Of a stretch of DNA of 64,000 nt, positions 1 to 8,588 are shown in pieces (within the stretch, counting starts at the first letter, position 1; every line of letters starts with the position of its first letter). Source of the DNA: Allonocardiopsis opalescens (GTDB lineage Bacteria; Actinomycetota; Actinomycetes; Streptosporangiales; Streptosporangiaceae). A program made the translations under genes and the position numbers. The stretch is from assembly GCF_003002095.1 (NCBI RefSeq), contig NZ_PVZC01000001.1:1-64000 (forward strand), written 5' to 3'. Under the pieces are notes generated by a model that worked only from the letters and a program-made list of their open reading frames with translations, made no database searches and was not told the origin of the DNA.

Positions 1-96
1 GCAATACACCGCCACACTGCCAAGACCCGCATCCCGGCACGCCCGCACCACCCGCACCGCGATCTCACCACGGTTAGCGATCAGCACCTTGCGCAC
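1..96 (-). CDS. Acyl-CoA carboxylase biotin carboxylase subunit, N-terminal fragment (runs off left edge)
   Basis: Only the first 32 codons are inside the window. They read [20 protein letters not shown] and onward, the near-invariant N-terminus of biotin carboxylase domains (ATP-dependent carboxylation of biotin). In actinomycetes this alpha subunit also carries the biotin carrier domain and pairs with the beta and epsilon subunits, both found at 2.8-5.1 kb on the same strand. The GTG start is supported by an AGGGAGGG ribosome-binding site about 8 bases upstream. The family assignment is firm; the remainder of the gene cannot be seen. Confidence 0.9.
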   Translation of the reverse strand, partial: MRKVLIANRGEIAVRVVRACRDAGLGSVAVYC

Positions 97-472
97 GGTT
101 CACACCCTCCCTGGCGGCCCTGGCGAGCGGCGGCCGCCCTCGGCCACCCCAGGAGTCTACGACCGCGCACCCCGGCCCGATGGGGCGGCACAGTGTCCCG
201 GGGCGCTGAACACCATCGCGCTGACGTCGCCCGATGCCGTCCGCCCTCGGCCTCCGTGCCCCGAACCCGCCACTGGCAGCCGCTTGCAGCCCAGGATGCC
301 GACCTTCCCGGCCAGGGCCGGATGTCCCTTCAAACGGCAGAATCGCTGGACGGTCCGTCACCGCACGGGGACCATTGAACGCGCCAACAGCTCCCGGACA
401 GCATCCGGCCGCTCCAGGATCCAAGTGAATGAAAACGGCGCCGATACCAGATGGAAGCGCTGGTCAAAAAGG
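97..472. other. Intergenic region with biotin carboxylase promoter side and probable CRISPR leader
   Basis: This stretch of about 375 bases separates the leftward biotin carboxylase gene from the CRISPR array. No convincing gene is seen; the open frames here are GC-driven. The last 50 bases before the first repeat (about 420-472) are the most A-rich part (tgaatgaaaacggc, tggtcaaaaag). That position and composition fit the leader of a type I-E array, which lies on the side where repeats are best conserved. Confidence 0.5.
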
Positions 473-1110
473 GTGCGCCCCGCACGAGCGGGGATGGTCT
501 CTGATCGCGCCGACTGCCAGGATCGGGCCTGTGGTGCGCCCCGCACGAGCGGGGATGGTCTCCTGGACGGCCTGTTCCGCATCGAACTCGACGGTGCGCC
601 CCGCACGAGCGGGGATGGTCCGCACGCTGGCGACGCCAGCGGCCAGGAGTGCGTGTGCGCCCCGCACGAGCGGGGATGGTCCGAGGTGGACCGTGACCAC
701 GCCCGCAGCGAGCTGGTGCGCCCCGCACGAGCGGGGATGGTCCCTGCTCGTCCACCCAGTACGCCATCAGGCCGCGGTGCGCCCCGCACGAGCGGGGATG
801 GTCCGGTGAGGAGGGACTGACGAGACGCCCACACACCGTGCGCCCCGCACGAGCGGGGATGGTCCGGGGATGCGGGCCTTGCTCTCAGGATGGTTCGTAG
901 TGCGCCCCGCACGAGCGGGGATGGTCCCCCCGAGGTCGCCACCGCACTGGGCAGCGCCCGGTGCGCCCCGCACGAGCGGGGATGGTCCCCCGTTGCTGGT
1001 CTCCAGCAGCGTCTTCAGCTCGTGCGCCCCGCACGGGCGGGGATGGTCCCCTCGGCGGCGGCGACGCGGTCGAGCTGACCGTGTGCGCCCCGCACGCGCA
1101 GGCAGGAACC
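473..1110 (+). CRISPR. Type I-E-like CRISPR array, 11 repeats and 10 spacers, no cas genes in window
   Basis: A 28-base repeat (GTGCGCCCCGCACGAGCGGG followed by GATGGTCC) starts at 473, 534, 594, 655, 716, 777, 838, 900, 961, 1022 and 1083. The core is a hairpin, CCCCGC-ACGA-GCGGGG. Spacers are 32-34 bases: eight are 33, the second is 32 and the seventh 34. Repeats 1 and 2 end in T instead of C, repeat 10 has A to G in the loop, and the last repeat (1083-1110) has a degenerate 3' half. Decay at the right end and the A-rich left flank place the leader on the left, so transcription is rightward. Repeat sequence and length match the I-E class common in actinomycetes. No cas gene lies anywhere in the window. 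Confidence 0.97.
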
Positions 1111-1173
1111 AGAAGCCGGCATCAGGCCGCTGACCTGGTTGATACGTGGGATGTCGGGTCCCGTAGCGGGGTT

Positions 1174-1191
1174 CGGCCCGTGAGAGGGCCG
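1174..1191. other. Short hairpin downstream of the CRISPR array
   Basis: A perfect 6-base inverted repeat, CGGCCC-GTGAGA-GGGCCG, lies 64 bases past the last repeat, between the array and the convergent small genes. It could end array or small-gene transcripts, but it has no T tract and is short for this GC content. Confidence 0.3.
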
Positions 1192-1317
1192 CGCCTGCGG
1201 GACGCGGCGTCAAGCGCCCGCCCGCGAAGCAGCCGGACGCTTGACGTTCGGGGCGCCGCTCGTCGCCCACCGGCCGCGACGGCCGTCACGAATCGGTGTC
1301 ACAACCCGTGACCGTTC

Positions 1318-1455
1318 TCAGTTCGTCGTCGGCTTCCCGGCTCCTGGGCACATGCCGCGCGAGCCGGGCGCCTGATGCTGCGGAGTGGTCGTCGCCTCGC
1401 CCACGTACACGCCGCAGTCCGGACACTTGGCCGACAGAATGTAGTCGAGTCTCAT
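1318..1455 (-). CDS. Small hypothetical protein with CxxC motif (45 aa)
   Basis: The protein begins MRLDYILSAKCPDCGVYVGE and has one CPDC knuckle plus a later lone Cys, so it could be a half zinc ribbon. Its ATG overlaps the stop of the upstream 167-residue gene (ATGA arrangement at 1452-1455), which implies translational coupling and is the main reason to believe it is real. A longer in-frame start up to 1533 would run inside the upstream gene and is not favoured. I do not recognise a family. It sits beside the CRISPR array, on the opposite strand. Confidence 0.55.
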   Translation of the reverse strand: MRLDYILSAKCPDCGVYVGEATTTPQHQAPGSRGMCPGAGKPTTN

Positions 1456-1955
1456 ACCGCCTCCAGGGGCTTGAACGCCGAGGACGCGGAAGGCTCCTCT
1501 CCGGCCCGCAGCGCGTGGAGGAAGTACAGCCACGACTTGGCGCCGTTGTGGAACACCACTTCCACCCCGGCCGGTTTCGTGCTGACCGGGTCCGCCGACA
1601 GTGCGCCGAGCGCCTTGATCTCGGTGTTGCCGGAGTTGGCGATCAGGGCCAGCAGGTAGCCTTCCACGTCCACGATCCGTACCCGGCCGCTCATCGTCTG
1701 CAACTCGTACGGTGTCGCCGCGGCGGGCGGCTCGCCGTGCTCGATCCGCTCGGGCTCGCTGAACGGGTTGCCCCCGGGCGGTGAGATCGCGACGGCTTGC
1801 AGGAACACCCGGGCGTCGTTGCTGAACCTCAGCATCAGGCCGAACCGCCGGTCGGCGTCGCCCAGTTCCTCAAAGGTCCGAGTCTCCGAGACCACCGGAG
1901 AGGCGTCGGCCACGACCAGGTCGCGAACGAACGGAATGAAGCGGTGAAGACGCAT
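1452..1955 (-). CDS. Hypothetical protein (167 aa)
   Basis: The protein starts MRLHRFIPFVRDLVVADASP and has ordinary globular composition with no membrane segment or signal peptide. The middle region (FGLMLRFSNDARVFLQAVAI, then VRIVDVEGYLLALIANSG) looks like beta-strand repeats. The C-terminus is Ala/Glu-rich. An AGGGTG ribosome-binding site lies about 8 bases before the ATG. It forms a two-gene unit with the 45-residue CxxC protein downstream. I do not recognise the family. Its place between a CRISPR array and interrupted acc genes suggests an accessory gene. Confidence 0.7.
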   Translation of the reverse strand: MRLHRFIPFVRDLVVADASPVVSETRTFEELGDADRRFGLMLRFSNDARVFLQAVAISPPGGNPFSEPERIEHGEPPAAATPYELQTMSGRVRIVDVEGYLLALIANSGNTEIKALGALSADPVSTKPAGVEVVFHNGAKSWLYFLHALRAGEEPSASSAFKPLEAV

Positions 1956-2051
1956 GCCAGCACCCTACGGGGTTTCCGCCGCTGGAAACCTCATCCCTGG
2001 GACGTTCCTGCACGTCGGGCAATCGGTTGCCGCCGTCGCTCCACTGGGTGT

Positions 2052-2474
2052 TCAGGCGGTCCAGCCCAAGCGGCCGCGGACGGCGGCCGCGATGTGGTGG
2101 CGCCACAGCCAGGCCGGGAGTCGGTGGCGCGGGACGTAGGTCCACAGGTCGTCGTCGGCTTCGTTGCCTCGTGGGTGGGCGCGCAGCAGGTCCAGGCAGC
2201 GGCGGTCGGCTGTGCGGTGCAGGCGGGCGGTGTGGGCCAACGCGACGACGCCTTGGCGGCGCAGGTTCGGGTCCGCGGCGGCCAGGGCGCGGGCGACGCG
2301 GGGCAGCACCTTGTGCGGGTCGGGGTGGTGCAGCGCGAGTGCGATGACCGCGACCCCGGCTCCGGGGGCGCCGCGGTCGAGTGCGGCATCGACCTCCGCC
2401 GGGTCGGGTGACCAGTCGAGCGGCTGGTAGACGCGCCGGGGCCGGTCGCGATCCAGGTCTTCGGGCGGTTCCAC
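2052..2474 (-). CDS. HEAT-repeat-like helical protein (140 aa)
   Basis: From the GTG at 2474 the product is 140 residues. Its centre reads as paired amphipathic helices: GVAVIALALHHPDPHKVLPR, then AADPNLRRQGVVALAHTARL, then a third pair ending in LLRAHPRGNEADDDLWTY. This pattern resembles short HEAT-like repeats, which usually bind proteins. Similar lone proteins occur next to toxin or regulatory genes in actinomycetes, but no partner is visible here. Upstream in-frame sequence is Arg/Pro-rich and probably untranslated. No strong ribosome-binding site precedes the GTG, so the start is uncertain. Confidence 0.6.
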   Translation of the reverse strand: MEPPEDLDRDRPRRVYQPLDWSPDPAEVDAALDRGAPGAGVAVIALALHHPDPHKVLPRVARALAAADPNLRRQGVVALAHTARLHRTADRRCLDLLRAHPRGNEADDDLWTYVPRHRLPAWLWRHHIAAAVRGRLGWTA

Positions 2475-2767
2475 GGGGCGAGCGTAGTCGTGAGCGGCGC
2501 GGCGTACGGGGGGTGGCCGGAAGGCGGGCGGGCTCGGCCCTCGGGGGCGCCGGGCCGGGGAGCCGTCCGCGTGGTGCGCGAGGCGGTGGCCGCCGAGCGT
2601 CCGAGAGCGCCGCGCGGCCACAGCATCGGCGGCCGCGCCGGGCCGGACGGACGACGCCTTGCCCCGGCGGCGCTCCGCTCGGCCGGACGGCGAAGGCCGC
2701 CTGCGCTTTCAACGCCCCAGTCCGCCCGCAGCGGAACGGGCGGTTCCGTCGGGCCCGCCCCGGCGCG
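2475..2767. other. Intergenic region downstream of accE
   Basis: This stretch of 293 bases lies between the HEAT-like gene and the end of accE. A weak inverted repeat, CCGCCC (2722-2727) with GGGCGG (2738-2743), could help end accE transcription. Open frames here have Arg/Gly/Ala-rich, low-complexity translations and are not called as genes. Confidence 0.35.
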
Positions 2768-3013
2768 CTAGCGGGGCCAGGCGCTGGCGCGCCAGGCGCC
2801 GGGGCCGGGGTGGAGGGCGGGGCGGGTCAGGCGGGAGCGGTCGCGCCAGGCGGAGGCCGGGCGCTCGCGGGTGTCGGACGCGCCCCGGGCCGCGCGGGAG
2901 CGGGCGGTCAGGGTCAGCGCGGCGACGAGGGCCGCGATCTCCTCCGGGGCCAGTTCGCCCCGGACCACCCGCAGGAACGGAGCGCCCGCCGGTGCGGACT
3001 CGTGATCATCCAC
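2768..3013 (-). CDS. accE: Acyl-CoA carboxylase epsilon subunit
   Basis: AccE is a small actinomycete-specific subunit that tightens the assembly of alpha and beta subunits of acyl-CoA carboxylase. The 81-residue product shows both family hallmarks: FLRVVRGELAPEEIAALVAA near the N-terminus, and the C-terminal GPGAWRASAWPR. The GTG start has a GAGAGGGA ribosome-binding site about 9 bases upstream. It follows pccB on the same strand, but 483 bases separate the two genes, so it may have its own promoter. A run of DnaA boxes lies in that gap. Confidence 0.9.
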   Translation of the reverse strand: MDDHESAPAGAPFLRVVRGELAPEEIAALVAALTLTARSRAARGASDTRERPASAWRDRSRLTRPALHPGPGAWRASAWPR

Positions 3014-3496
3014 CGTCGTGTCCCTCTCAACTCGGCCGCTTCCGGGCCGGTCCCCACCCTGTGGACGAATTCGGGCAGCCGAGATCGTACACGTGGGGGG
3101 AAACCCCTTGATTCAAGCCTGGCATAAGGCGTCACCTGCGGAGAAGTCTCTGCGGGCGGGCTGTGGACAGCTGTGGACAAGGCTGTGGATAACGTGTGGA
3201 CAGCGTGCTCGGGACGGTGTGCGGACGCCCGGTGCGCCGGATTCCGAACCGGGGTGGTCGGCCGCCTCGGTGCCGCTTCCGTTCTTCGTCCGATCGGGCC
3301 ATGAGCGGCCTCGTCCCACCACGCCGCTCAAACCGTCCGCCGGTTCCTCGCGAGACGCCGTCCACCCGTCCCTCGGGGCTCTGCGCAGGAGCCGCTCTTC
3401 CGGTCCACCAGCTCCGGGCAGACGCCGACCCGGACCTCGAAATCCTCGCGCAGGGCGGAGCTGAGCCCGTCCCGTCCGCCGACCGGCCCACCCGTC
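3014..3496. other. Intergenic region between pccB and accE containing DnaA boxes
   Basis: This stretch of 483 bases has no supportable gene. Its notable content is the DnaA-box run at 3162-3203, plus one looser match, TGTGGACGA, at 3060-3068, nearer the accE start. It is unusually long for two genes that normally sit close together, and probably holds the accE promoter. Confidence 0.6.
3162..3203 (+). promoter_or_regulatory. Four in-phase DnaA-box-like sites
   Basis: Four 9-mers in the same orientation start at 3162, 3172, 3184 and 3195: TGTGGACAG, TGTGGACAA, TGTGGATAA and TGTGGACAG. Read on the other strand, the second and third are TTGTCCACA and TTATCCACA, the preferred actinomycete and general DnaA boxes; the others differ at one end base. 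Spacings of 10, 12 and 11 bases put all four on about the same helical face, as expected for cooperative binding. The sequence is seen directly; DnaA binding is inferred. No origin genes (dnaA, dnaN) are nearby, so titration or control of accE is more likely than an origin. Confidence 0.65.
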
Positions 3497-5101
3497 TCAA
3501 AGCGGGATATTGCCATGCTTCTTCGCCGGGAGCGTCTTCCTCTTGTTGCGGAGGGCGCGCAGGGCCCGGGTGATCTGGACGCGGGTCTCCGACGGGAGGA
3601 TGACGGCGTCGACGTAGCCGCGCTCGGCGGCGCTGTACGGGTTGGCCAGGGTGTCCTCGTACTCCTGGATCAGCCGGGCGCGTTCGGCCTCGGGGTCGTC
3701 GGCGGCGGCGAGGGTCCTGCGGTGCAGGATGTTCACGGCGCCCTGCGCGCCCATGACCGCGATCTGGGCGGTGGGCCAGGCGAGGTTGACGTCGGCGCCC
3801 AGGTGCTTGGAGCCCATCACGTCGTAGGCGCCGCCGTACGCCTTCCTGGTGATGATGGTGACCAGCGGGACGGTCGCCTCGGCGTAGGCGTAGATCAGCT
3901 TGGCGCCGCGCCGGATGATGCCGTTCCACTCCTGGTCGGTGCCGGGCAGGAAGCCGGGCACGTCCACGAAGGTCAGCACCGGCAGGTTGAAGGCGTCGCA
4001 GGTGCGCACGAAGCGGGCCGCCTTCTCGGAGGCGTCGATGTCGAGCGTGCCCGCGAAGCTCATCGGCTGGTTGGCCACCACGCCCACCGGGTGCCCCTCC
4101 ACCCGGCCGAAGCCCACCACGATGTTCGGCGCGAACTGCGCGTGCACCTCCAGGAAGTCGGCGTCGTCCAAGACGTGCTCGACGACCGTGCGCATGTCGT
4201 AGGGCTGGTTGGCGGAGTCGGGGATGAAGGTGTCCAGCTCCCGGTCCTCGTCGGTGGTCTCCAGCACCGCGTCGACGGGCTCGACGGGCGGGTCCTCCAG
4301 GTTGTTGGCGGGCAGGAAGGACAGCAGCGACCTGACGTAGTCGATCGCGTCCTGCTCGCCGTCGGCCATGTAGTGCGCGACGCCGGACCGGGTGTTGTGC
4401 GACCGCGCGCCGCCCAGCTCCTCGAAGCCGACGTCCTCTCCGGTGACGGTCTTGATCACGTCGGGCCCGGTGATGAACATGTGCGAGGTCTGGTCGGCCA
4501 TCACGATGAAGTCGGTGATCGCCGGCGAGTACACGGCGCCGCCCGCGCACGGGCCCAGCACCAGCGAGATCTGCGGGATGACGCCCGAGGCGTGCACATT
4601 GCGCTTGAAGATCTCCGCGTACAGCCCGAGCGCGACCACACCCTCCTGGATCCGCGCGCCGCCGGAGTCGTTGATGCCGACGATCGGGCAGCCCGTCTTC
4701 AGCGCGTGGTCCATCACCTTGACGATCTTCTCGCCGAAGACCTCGCCCAGTGAGCCGCCGAACACGGTGAAGTCCTGGCTGAAGACCGCGACCGGCCGCC
4801 CGTCGACGGTGCCGTGGCCGGTGACGACCCCGTCGCCGAACGGGCGGTTGCCCTGCTGGCCGAAGTCGTGCGCGCGGTGCCGGGCCAGCCCGTCGAACTC
4901 CACGAAGGAGCCGGGGTCGAGGAAGGCGTCGATGCGCTCGCGGGCGGTCATCTTGCCCTTGGCGTGCTGCTTGTCCACCGCACGCGCCGAACCGGCGTGC
5001 ACCGCCTCGTAGCGGCGCCGCTCCAGGTCGGCGAGCTTCCCGGCCGTGGTGTGGATGTCGATCCGGTCGGCCGGCAGCGGTTCGGGAGCCTCGGTAGCCA
5101 T
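3497..5101 (-). CDS. pccB: Propionyl-CoA carboxylase beta (carboxyltransferase) subunit
   Basis: This 534-residue protein moves the carboxyl group from carboxybiotin to an acyl-CoA, giving methylmalonyl-CoA (or malonyl-CoA). Both crotonase-like halves are present. [13 protein letters not shown] (about residues 142-154) is the N-terminal oxyanion region, and [20 protein letters not shown] (417-436) is the C-terminal one. Asp427 in GGAYDVM corresponds to the Asp that makes Streptomyces PccB prefer propionyl-CoA; acetyl-CoA-using AccB has Ile there. With AccE and the biotin carboxylase to the left it forms the carboxylase complex, and birA at 17.6 kb would biotinylate it. The length is normal for the family. 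Confidence 0.95.
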   Translation of the reverse strand: MATEAPEPLPADRIDIHTTAGKLADLERRRYEAVHAGSARAVDKQHAKGKMTARERIDAFLDPGSFVEFDGLARHRAHDFGQQGNRPFGDGVVTGHGTVDGRPVAVFSQDFTVFGGSLGEVFGEKIVKVMDHALKTGCPIVGINDSGGARIQEGVVALGLYAEIFKRNVHASGVIPQISLVLGPCAGGAVYSPAITDFIVMADQTSHMFITGPDVIKTVTGEDVGFEELGGARSHNTRSGVAHYMADGEQDAIDYVRSLLSFLPANNLEDPPVEPVDAVLETTDEDRELDTFIPDSANQPYDMRTVVEHVLDDADFLEVHAQFAPNIVVGFGRVEGHPVGVVANQPMSFAGTLDIDASEKAARFVRTCDAFNLPVLTFVDVPGFLPGTDQEWNGIIRRGAKLIYAYAEATVPLVTIITRKAYGGAYDVMGSKHLGADVNLAWPTAQIAVMGAQGAVNILHRRTLAAADDPEAERARLIQEYEDTLANPYSAAERGYVDAVILPSETRVQITRALRALRNKRKTLPAKKHGNIPL

Positions 5102-5144
5102 GGCCGACAGCGTATCGAGCCCGCTCCCCGGGCACCCCGGCAGC

Positions 5145-5684
5145 TCAGGCCCGCCGGTACGCGGTGCCGGCCCGGTCCCGCACCAGCAGGCCCTCGTCCA
5201 CCAGGGCGCGGCGCAGCCGCGGGACGTCGTCGAACCAGCGCCGGCACACCTCGTTCACCTGCGGCTCGGTGTAGGACTCGCCCGGCGGGAACGACTCCGC
5301 CACCACCGCCAGCACCCGGGCGCGCACCGCCGGGTCGCGCGGGACGGACCGCAGCCGCCCCTCGTGGACGTGGCCGCCGCTGCCGCCGCGCTGCCCCGTG
5401 CGCAGCGCTTCGGCGCGGGCCGCCTCGCGGAAGGACTCCGCCCGCACCGTGTGGCCGCCGGTCCGCTCGTCGCGGGCGGCCAGGCCGCCGCTCACCAGCC
5501 GGTGCAGTGCGGCGGCCGCCGCCGCCGGACGCAGTCCGGCGCGTTCGGCCACCTCGGAGGCGGTGGTGGCCCCGAGCACCAGGGCGGCGAAGGCCGCCCG
5601 GCGGTCCGGCTCGGCCAGCAGCCCGGCCAGGGCGCCGCCGGAAGGGGAACGCGTCTGCGGTACGGTCGCGGATTCCGTCGCCAT
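5145..5684 (-). CDS. DUF2087-type DNA-binding regulator
   Basis: The first half is a winged-helix-like domain ([20 protein letters not shown] then [19 protein letters not shown]), and the second half resembles DUF2087, containing [20 protein letters not shown] and [20 protein letters not shown]. Proteins of this design are predicted transcription factors of unknown ligand. The ATG at 5684 is chosen over an upstream in-frame ATG because a GGAGG site sits 8 bases before it, giving 179 residues. It lies 43 bases upstream of pccB on the same strand and may be co-transcribed with it. Confidence 0.8.
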   Translation of the reverse strand: MATESATVPQTRSPSGGALAGLLAEPDRRAAFAALVLGATTASEVAERAGLRPAAAAAALHRLVSGGLAARDERTGGHTVRAESFREAARAEALRTGQRGGSGGHVHEGRLRSVPRDPAVRARVLAVVAESFPPGESYTEPQVNEVCRRWFDDVPRLRRALVDEGLLVRDRAGTAYRRA

Positions 5685-5792
5685 CAGGGCACCTCCAGAG
5701 CAGTCGGGTCGTCCTCCACCGATAACACGGGCGCGCACGCCACCGGAACCGGTTATTCGGCGGTCACGGCCCGGCCGCGCCGGGACCGGCGA

Positions 5793-8474
5793 TCACCGCC
5801 CGGACGCGTCCGCCTCGCTCGGCCCCGCCGCGCCCCCCGGGCCGCCCAGCAGGGCGGACAGGTCCTGGCGGCCCTTGGCGCCGAGTTTGGCGTAGGCGCG
5901 GTGCAGGTGGTTGTCGACGGTGCGGGCGGCCAGGCCGAGGCGTTCGGCGATCTCGGTGGTGCGCAGGCCGGCCGCGGCGAGCCGGGCGATCTCCAGTTCC
6001 CTGCGGGTCAGCTCGGGGGCGCGCAGGGCGGCCAGTGCCGGGGTGTCGACCCCGGGGCAGCGGCCGGCGGCCAGGGCGGCGCGGGCGGCCGAGGCGCGGG
6101 CGGCGCCCTGGCGGCCGGCCAGCCGGTGCGCGGCCGAGGCGCGCGCCGCCGCCTCGGCGGCCGGCAGGTCCGCGCCCAGCTTCTCGAAGGCGGCGGCCAC
6201 CCGGTCCAGGCCGGCGCCGTCGCGGTCCGCGGCGGCCCGGGCGTGCTCGGCGTACAGGCGGGCCGGCGCCCCGCCGACGCCGGCGGCGGCCGCCGCCAGC
6301 CGGTCGGCGACCAGGCGGGGCCGGCCCAGCCGGACCACGTCGTGCAGCGCGATCAGCTCGTAGCCGACCGCACCCTCGGCCTGGGCGCGGGCCGCGCAGT
6401 CCAGGGCGTGGTCCACGCCCGCGGCGGTGTCGCCGCCCATCGCCAGCACCCAGGTGCCGGCCAGCTCGCCCCACAGGGTGAACAGGTCCAGGCCGCGCCG
6501 CCGGGCGGCCCGGGCGTCGGCCAGCGCCCGCCCGGCCAGGGCGTGGTCGCCGGCCAGCGCGGCGGCGTGCGCCAGCTCGGCATTGACCAGGAAGCCCAGG
6601 CCCGGCTGGGCGGCGCCGAGCGCGCGGCCCTCGCCGAGCGTCCTGACGGCCTCGGCCGCCCGGCCGCGCAAGCGTGCGAGCTGCCCGGACATGAAGCAGC
6701 TCGCCACCGCGAGCAGTTCGGAGCCGCCGGGGCCCGCCGCCTCCACACCCTGGCGCACCCCCTCGGCCACCGCCGCCGCCTCCGGGAGGTCCCCGGCCAG
6801 CACATGCGTGTAGTACTCGGCCATCCGCAGCGTGCCGTCCAGCCACGGGGACGCCGCCCGGCCCGACGCCACCAGCTCCCGGCCCCGCCCGGCGGCGGCC
6901 AGCGCCGCCGCCGGCCGGCCGCGGCAGGCGTGGGCGAAGGCGCCGGCCAGGTGGGCGTGCGCTGCGTGCTCGGCGCCCGGCTCCCCGGCCAGCAGTCCGT
7001 CCAGCACCTCCAGGCCGCGCCGGGTCTGCCCGGTCAGCACCAGCACGGTGCCGTGCAGCATCCGCAGCAGCTCGCGGGCGTCCGGCGCGGTGGCGGCCGG
7101 CACCACCGCGTCCAGCAGGTCCAGCGCCTCCGCCGGACGGTCCAGGCCGTAGAACAGGTTCGAGGCGCGGGCGGCCACCCCCGCCGCCCACTCCTGCTGC
7201 GAGGCGGGCTCGGCCGACAGCAGGTCCAGCGCCGACTCGGCCTCCCGCTCCTGGGCGGCCGCCACGTGCGCGTCCGCCAGCAGCCGCACCGCCTCGTCGC
7301 CCCCGCCGGCCTGCACGGCGGCCCGGGCGAGCCGCTGGGTCAGCCGCAGGTCGAAGCCGGTCCAGGCGTGCCGGGCCGCGCGCAGCATCAGCCCGGGGTC
7401 GACGGCGCCGCCGCTGTCCAGCCGCCACAGCGCCACCCGCAGCGCGTCGTCGCGCCGCCGCGCCCCCAGCCCCTCGACCAGCTCGGCCAGCTCGCGGCGG
7501 CGGGCCCGGCCCCGGGTCACCGGCATGGTGGCCCGGATCGCCTCGGCGTGCAGCGGATGGCCCAGCCGCACCTCCACCCGGCGGTCCTCCTCCCCGCGCT
7601 CGCCGCGGTCCACCCAGACCAGGCCCTGCACTTCCAGCCGCTCCACCGCCTCCGGCGGCACCGCCCGCTCCAGCAGCGCCAGGCCGACGGTGCCCGCGCA
7701 GGCCAGCAGCTCCAGCGCGTGCCGCTCGGCCCCCTCCAGCCGGTCCAGCCGGGCGCCGATCAGCTCCAGCAGCCGCGGGGCGAGCGCCCACGGCCCGTCC
7801 CAGCCCCAGCCGCCGCCGTGCCGGCGCAGCGCGCCCGACTCGCGGCCGGCGGCCACGGTCTCGCGCAGGAACAGCGGATTGCCCAGGGTGGTCCGCCACA
7901 GCCGCGCCCGGGTGGCGGAGTCGACGGGGGCGTCCAGGGCGGCGGCGAGCACCCGCTCCATCTCCTCGCGGGTCAGCGGGCCCAGCTCCACCCGGGCCAC
8001 CGGGCCGTCCCGCCAGAGCGCGGCCAGCGACTCGGCGACGGGCTCGCCGGTCCGCACCGTGCCGAGCAGCCGGGCCCGCCCCGTGCGCACCAGCTGCCCG
8101 AGCAGGGCGGCCGAGTGCCCGTCCAGCAGGTGGGCGTCGTCGGCCTCCACCAGCAGCGGCCGCGGATCGACGGGGTCCAGCAGCGCCTCGGCGGCCGCCC
8201 GCAGCGGGTTGCCGCCGGTCAGCGCGGGCAGGTCGGCGGGCAGCAGCCCGGACAGCGCGCCGAAGGGCACGGAGGCGGTGCCCGGATCGGCCATGGCTCG
8301 CCTGACCAGGAAGCGGGCCGGGCCGGCCAGCGCCAGCGCCTCGCGGACCAGCCGGGACTTGCCCACCCCCGCCGCCCCCGCCACGACGGCGCCCCCGCCC
8401 GGCTCCGCGGTGAGCGCCTCGACGACGCGGGAGAGCGCGGCGGTGCGGCCCACGAACGGCCAGTCGGCGCTCAC
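5793..8474 (-). CDS. Large ATP-binding LuxR-family (LAL) transcriptional regulator
   Basis: The 893-residue protein has the three-part layout of LAL regulators. At the N-terminus is an AAA/STAND ATPase with Walker A GAAGVGKSRLV (about 33-43) and Walker B LLVEADDAH. A long Ala/Leu-rich helical middle follows, of TPR type. At the C-terminus is a LuxR helix-turn-helix, LTRRELEIARLAAAGLRTTE with TVDNHLHRAYAKLG. Family members sense a ligand and activate nearby or distant operons. The start is GTG and the ribosome-binding site is weak. It is a single gene, and neither flanking gene suggests a target. Confidence 0.92.
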   Translation of the reverse strand: MSADWPFVGRTAALSRVVEALTAEPGGGAVVAGAAGVGKSRLVREALALAGPARFLVRRAMADPGTASVPFGALSGLLPADLPALTGGNPLRAAAEALLDPVDPRPLLVEADDAHLLDGHSAALLGQLVRTGRARLLGTVRTGEPVAESLAALWRDGPVARVELGPLTREEMERVLAAALDAPVDSATRARLWRTTLGNPLFLRETVAAGRESGALRRHGGGWGWDGPWALAPRLLELIGARLDRLEGAERHALELLACAGTVGLALLERAVPPEAVERLEVQGLVWVDRGERGEEDRRVEVRLGHPLHAEAIRATMPVTRGRARRRELAELVEGLGARRRDDALRVALWRLDSGGAVDPGLMLRAARHAWTGFDLRLTQRLARAAVQAGGGDEAVRLLADAHVAAAQEREAESALDLLSAEPASQQEWAAGVAARASNLFYGLDRPAEALDLLDAVVPAATAPDARELLRMLHGTVLVLTGQTRRGLEVLDGLLAGEPGAEHAAHAHLAGAFAHACRGRPAAALAAAGRGRELVASGRAASPWLDGTLRMAEYYTHVLAGDLPEAAAVAEGVRQGVEAAGPGGSELLAVASCFMSGQLARLRGRAAEAVRTLGEGRALGAAQPGLGFLVNAELAHAAALAGDHALAGRALADARAARRRGLDLFTLWGELAGTWVLAMGGDTAAGVDHALDCAARAQAEGAVGYELIALHDVVRLGRPRLVADRLAAAAAGVGGAPARLYAEHARAAADRDGAGLDRVAAAFEKLGADLPAAEAAARASAAHRLAGRQGAARASAARAALAAGRCPGVDTPALAALRAPELTRRELEIARLAAAGLRTTEIAERLGLAARTVDNHLHRAYAKLGAKGRQDLSALLGGPGGAAGPSEADASGR

Positions 8475-8588
8475 GCGCGCAGGATAACAAGGGACGCCCG
8501 GCCCGCCGGTGGAATCCGGCGGACCCGGGACGGCATCGTCAGGTGGCGGACGGCGGGGCGCCGCGGCCCCGCCGTGCGGCCGGGCGGC

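Noticed and set aside
89-1311. Many open frames across the CRISPR array on both strands
   Set aside because: Their translations are the repeat read again and again (CAPHERGW, PARAGMV, SPLVRGA), so they are artefacts of the repeat rather than genes.
2490-2771. A 93-codon open frame between the HEAT-like gene and accE
   Set aside because: Arg/Gly/Pro-rich composition, no ribosome-binding site and no family resemblance; it also overlaps the end of accE on the opposite strand.
3515-4753. Long open frame opposite pccB
   Set aside because: It is the antisense shadow of pccB; the sense frame has complete family motifs, while the antisense translation is Val/Gly/His/Asp-rich with no domain.
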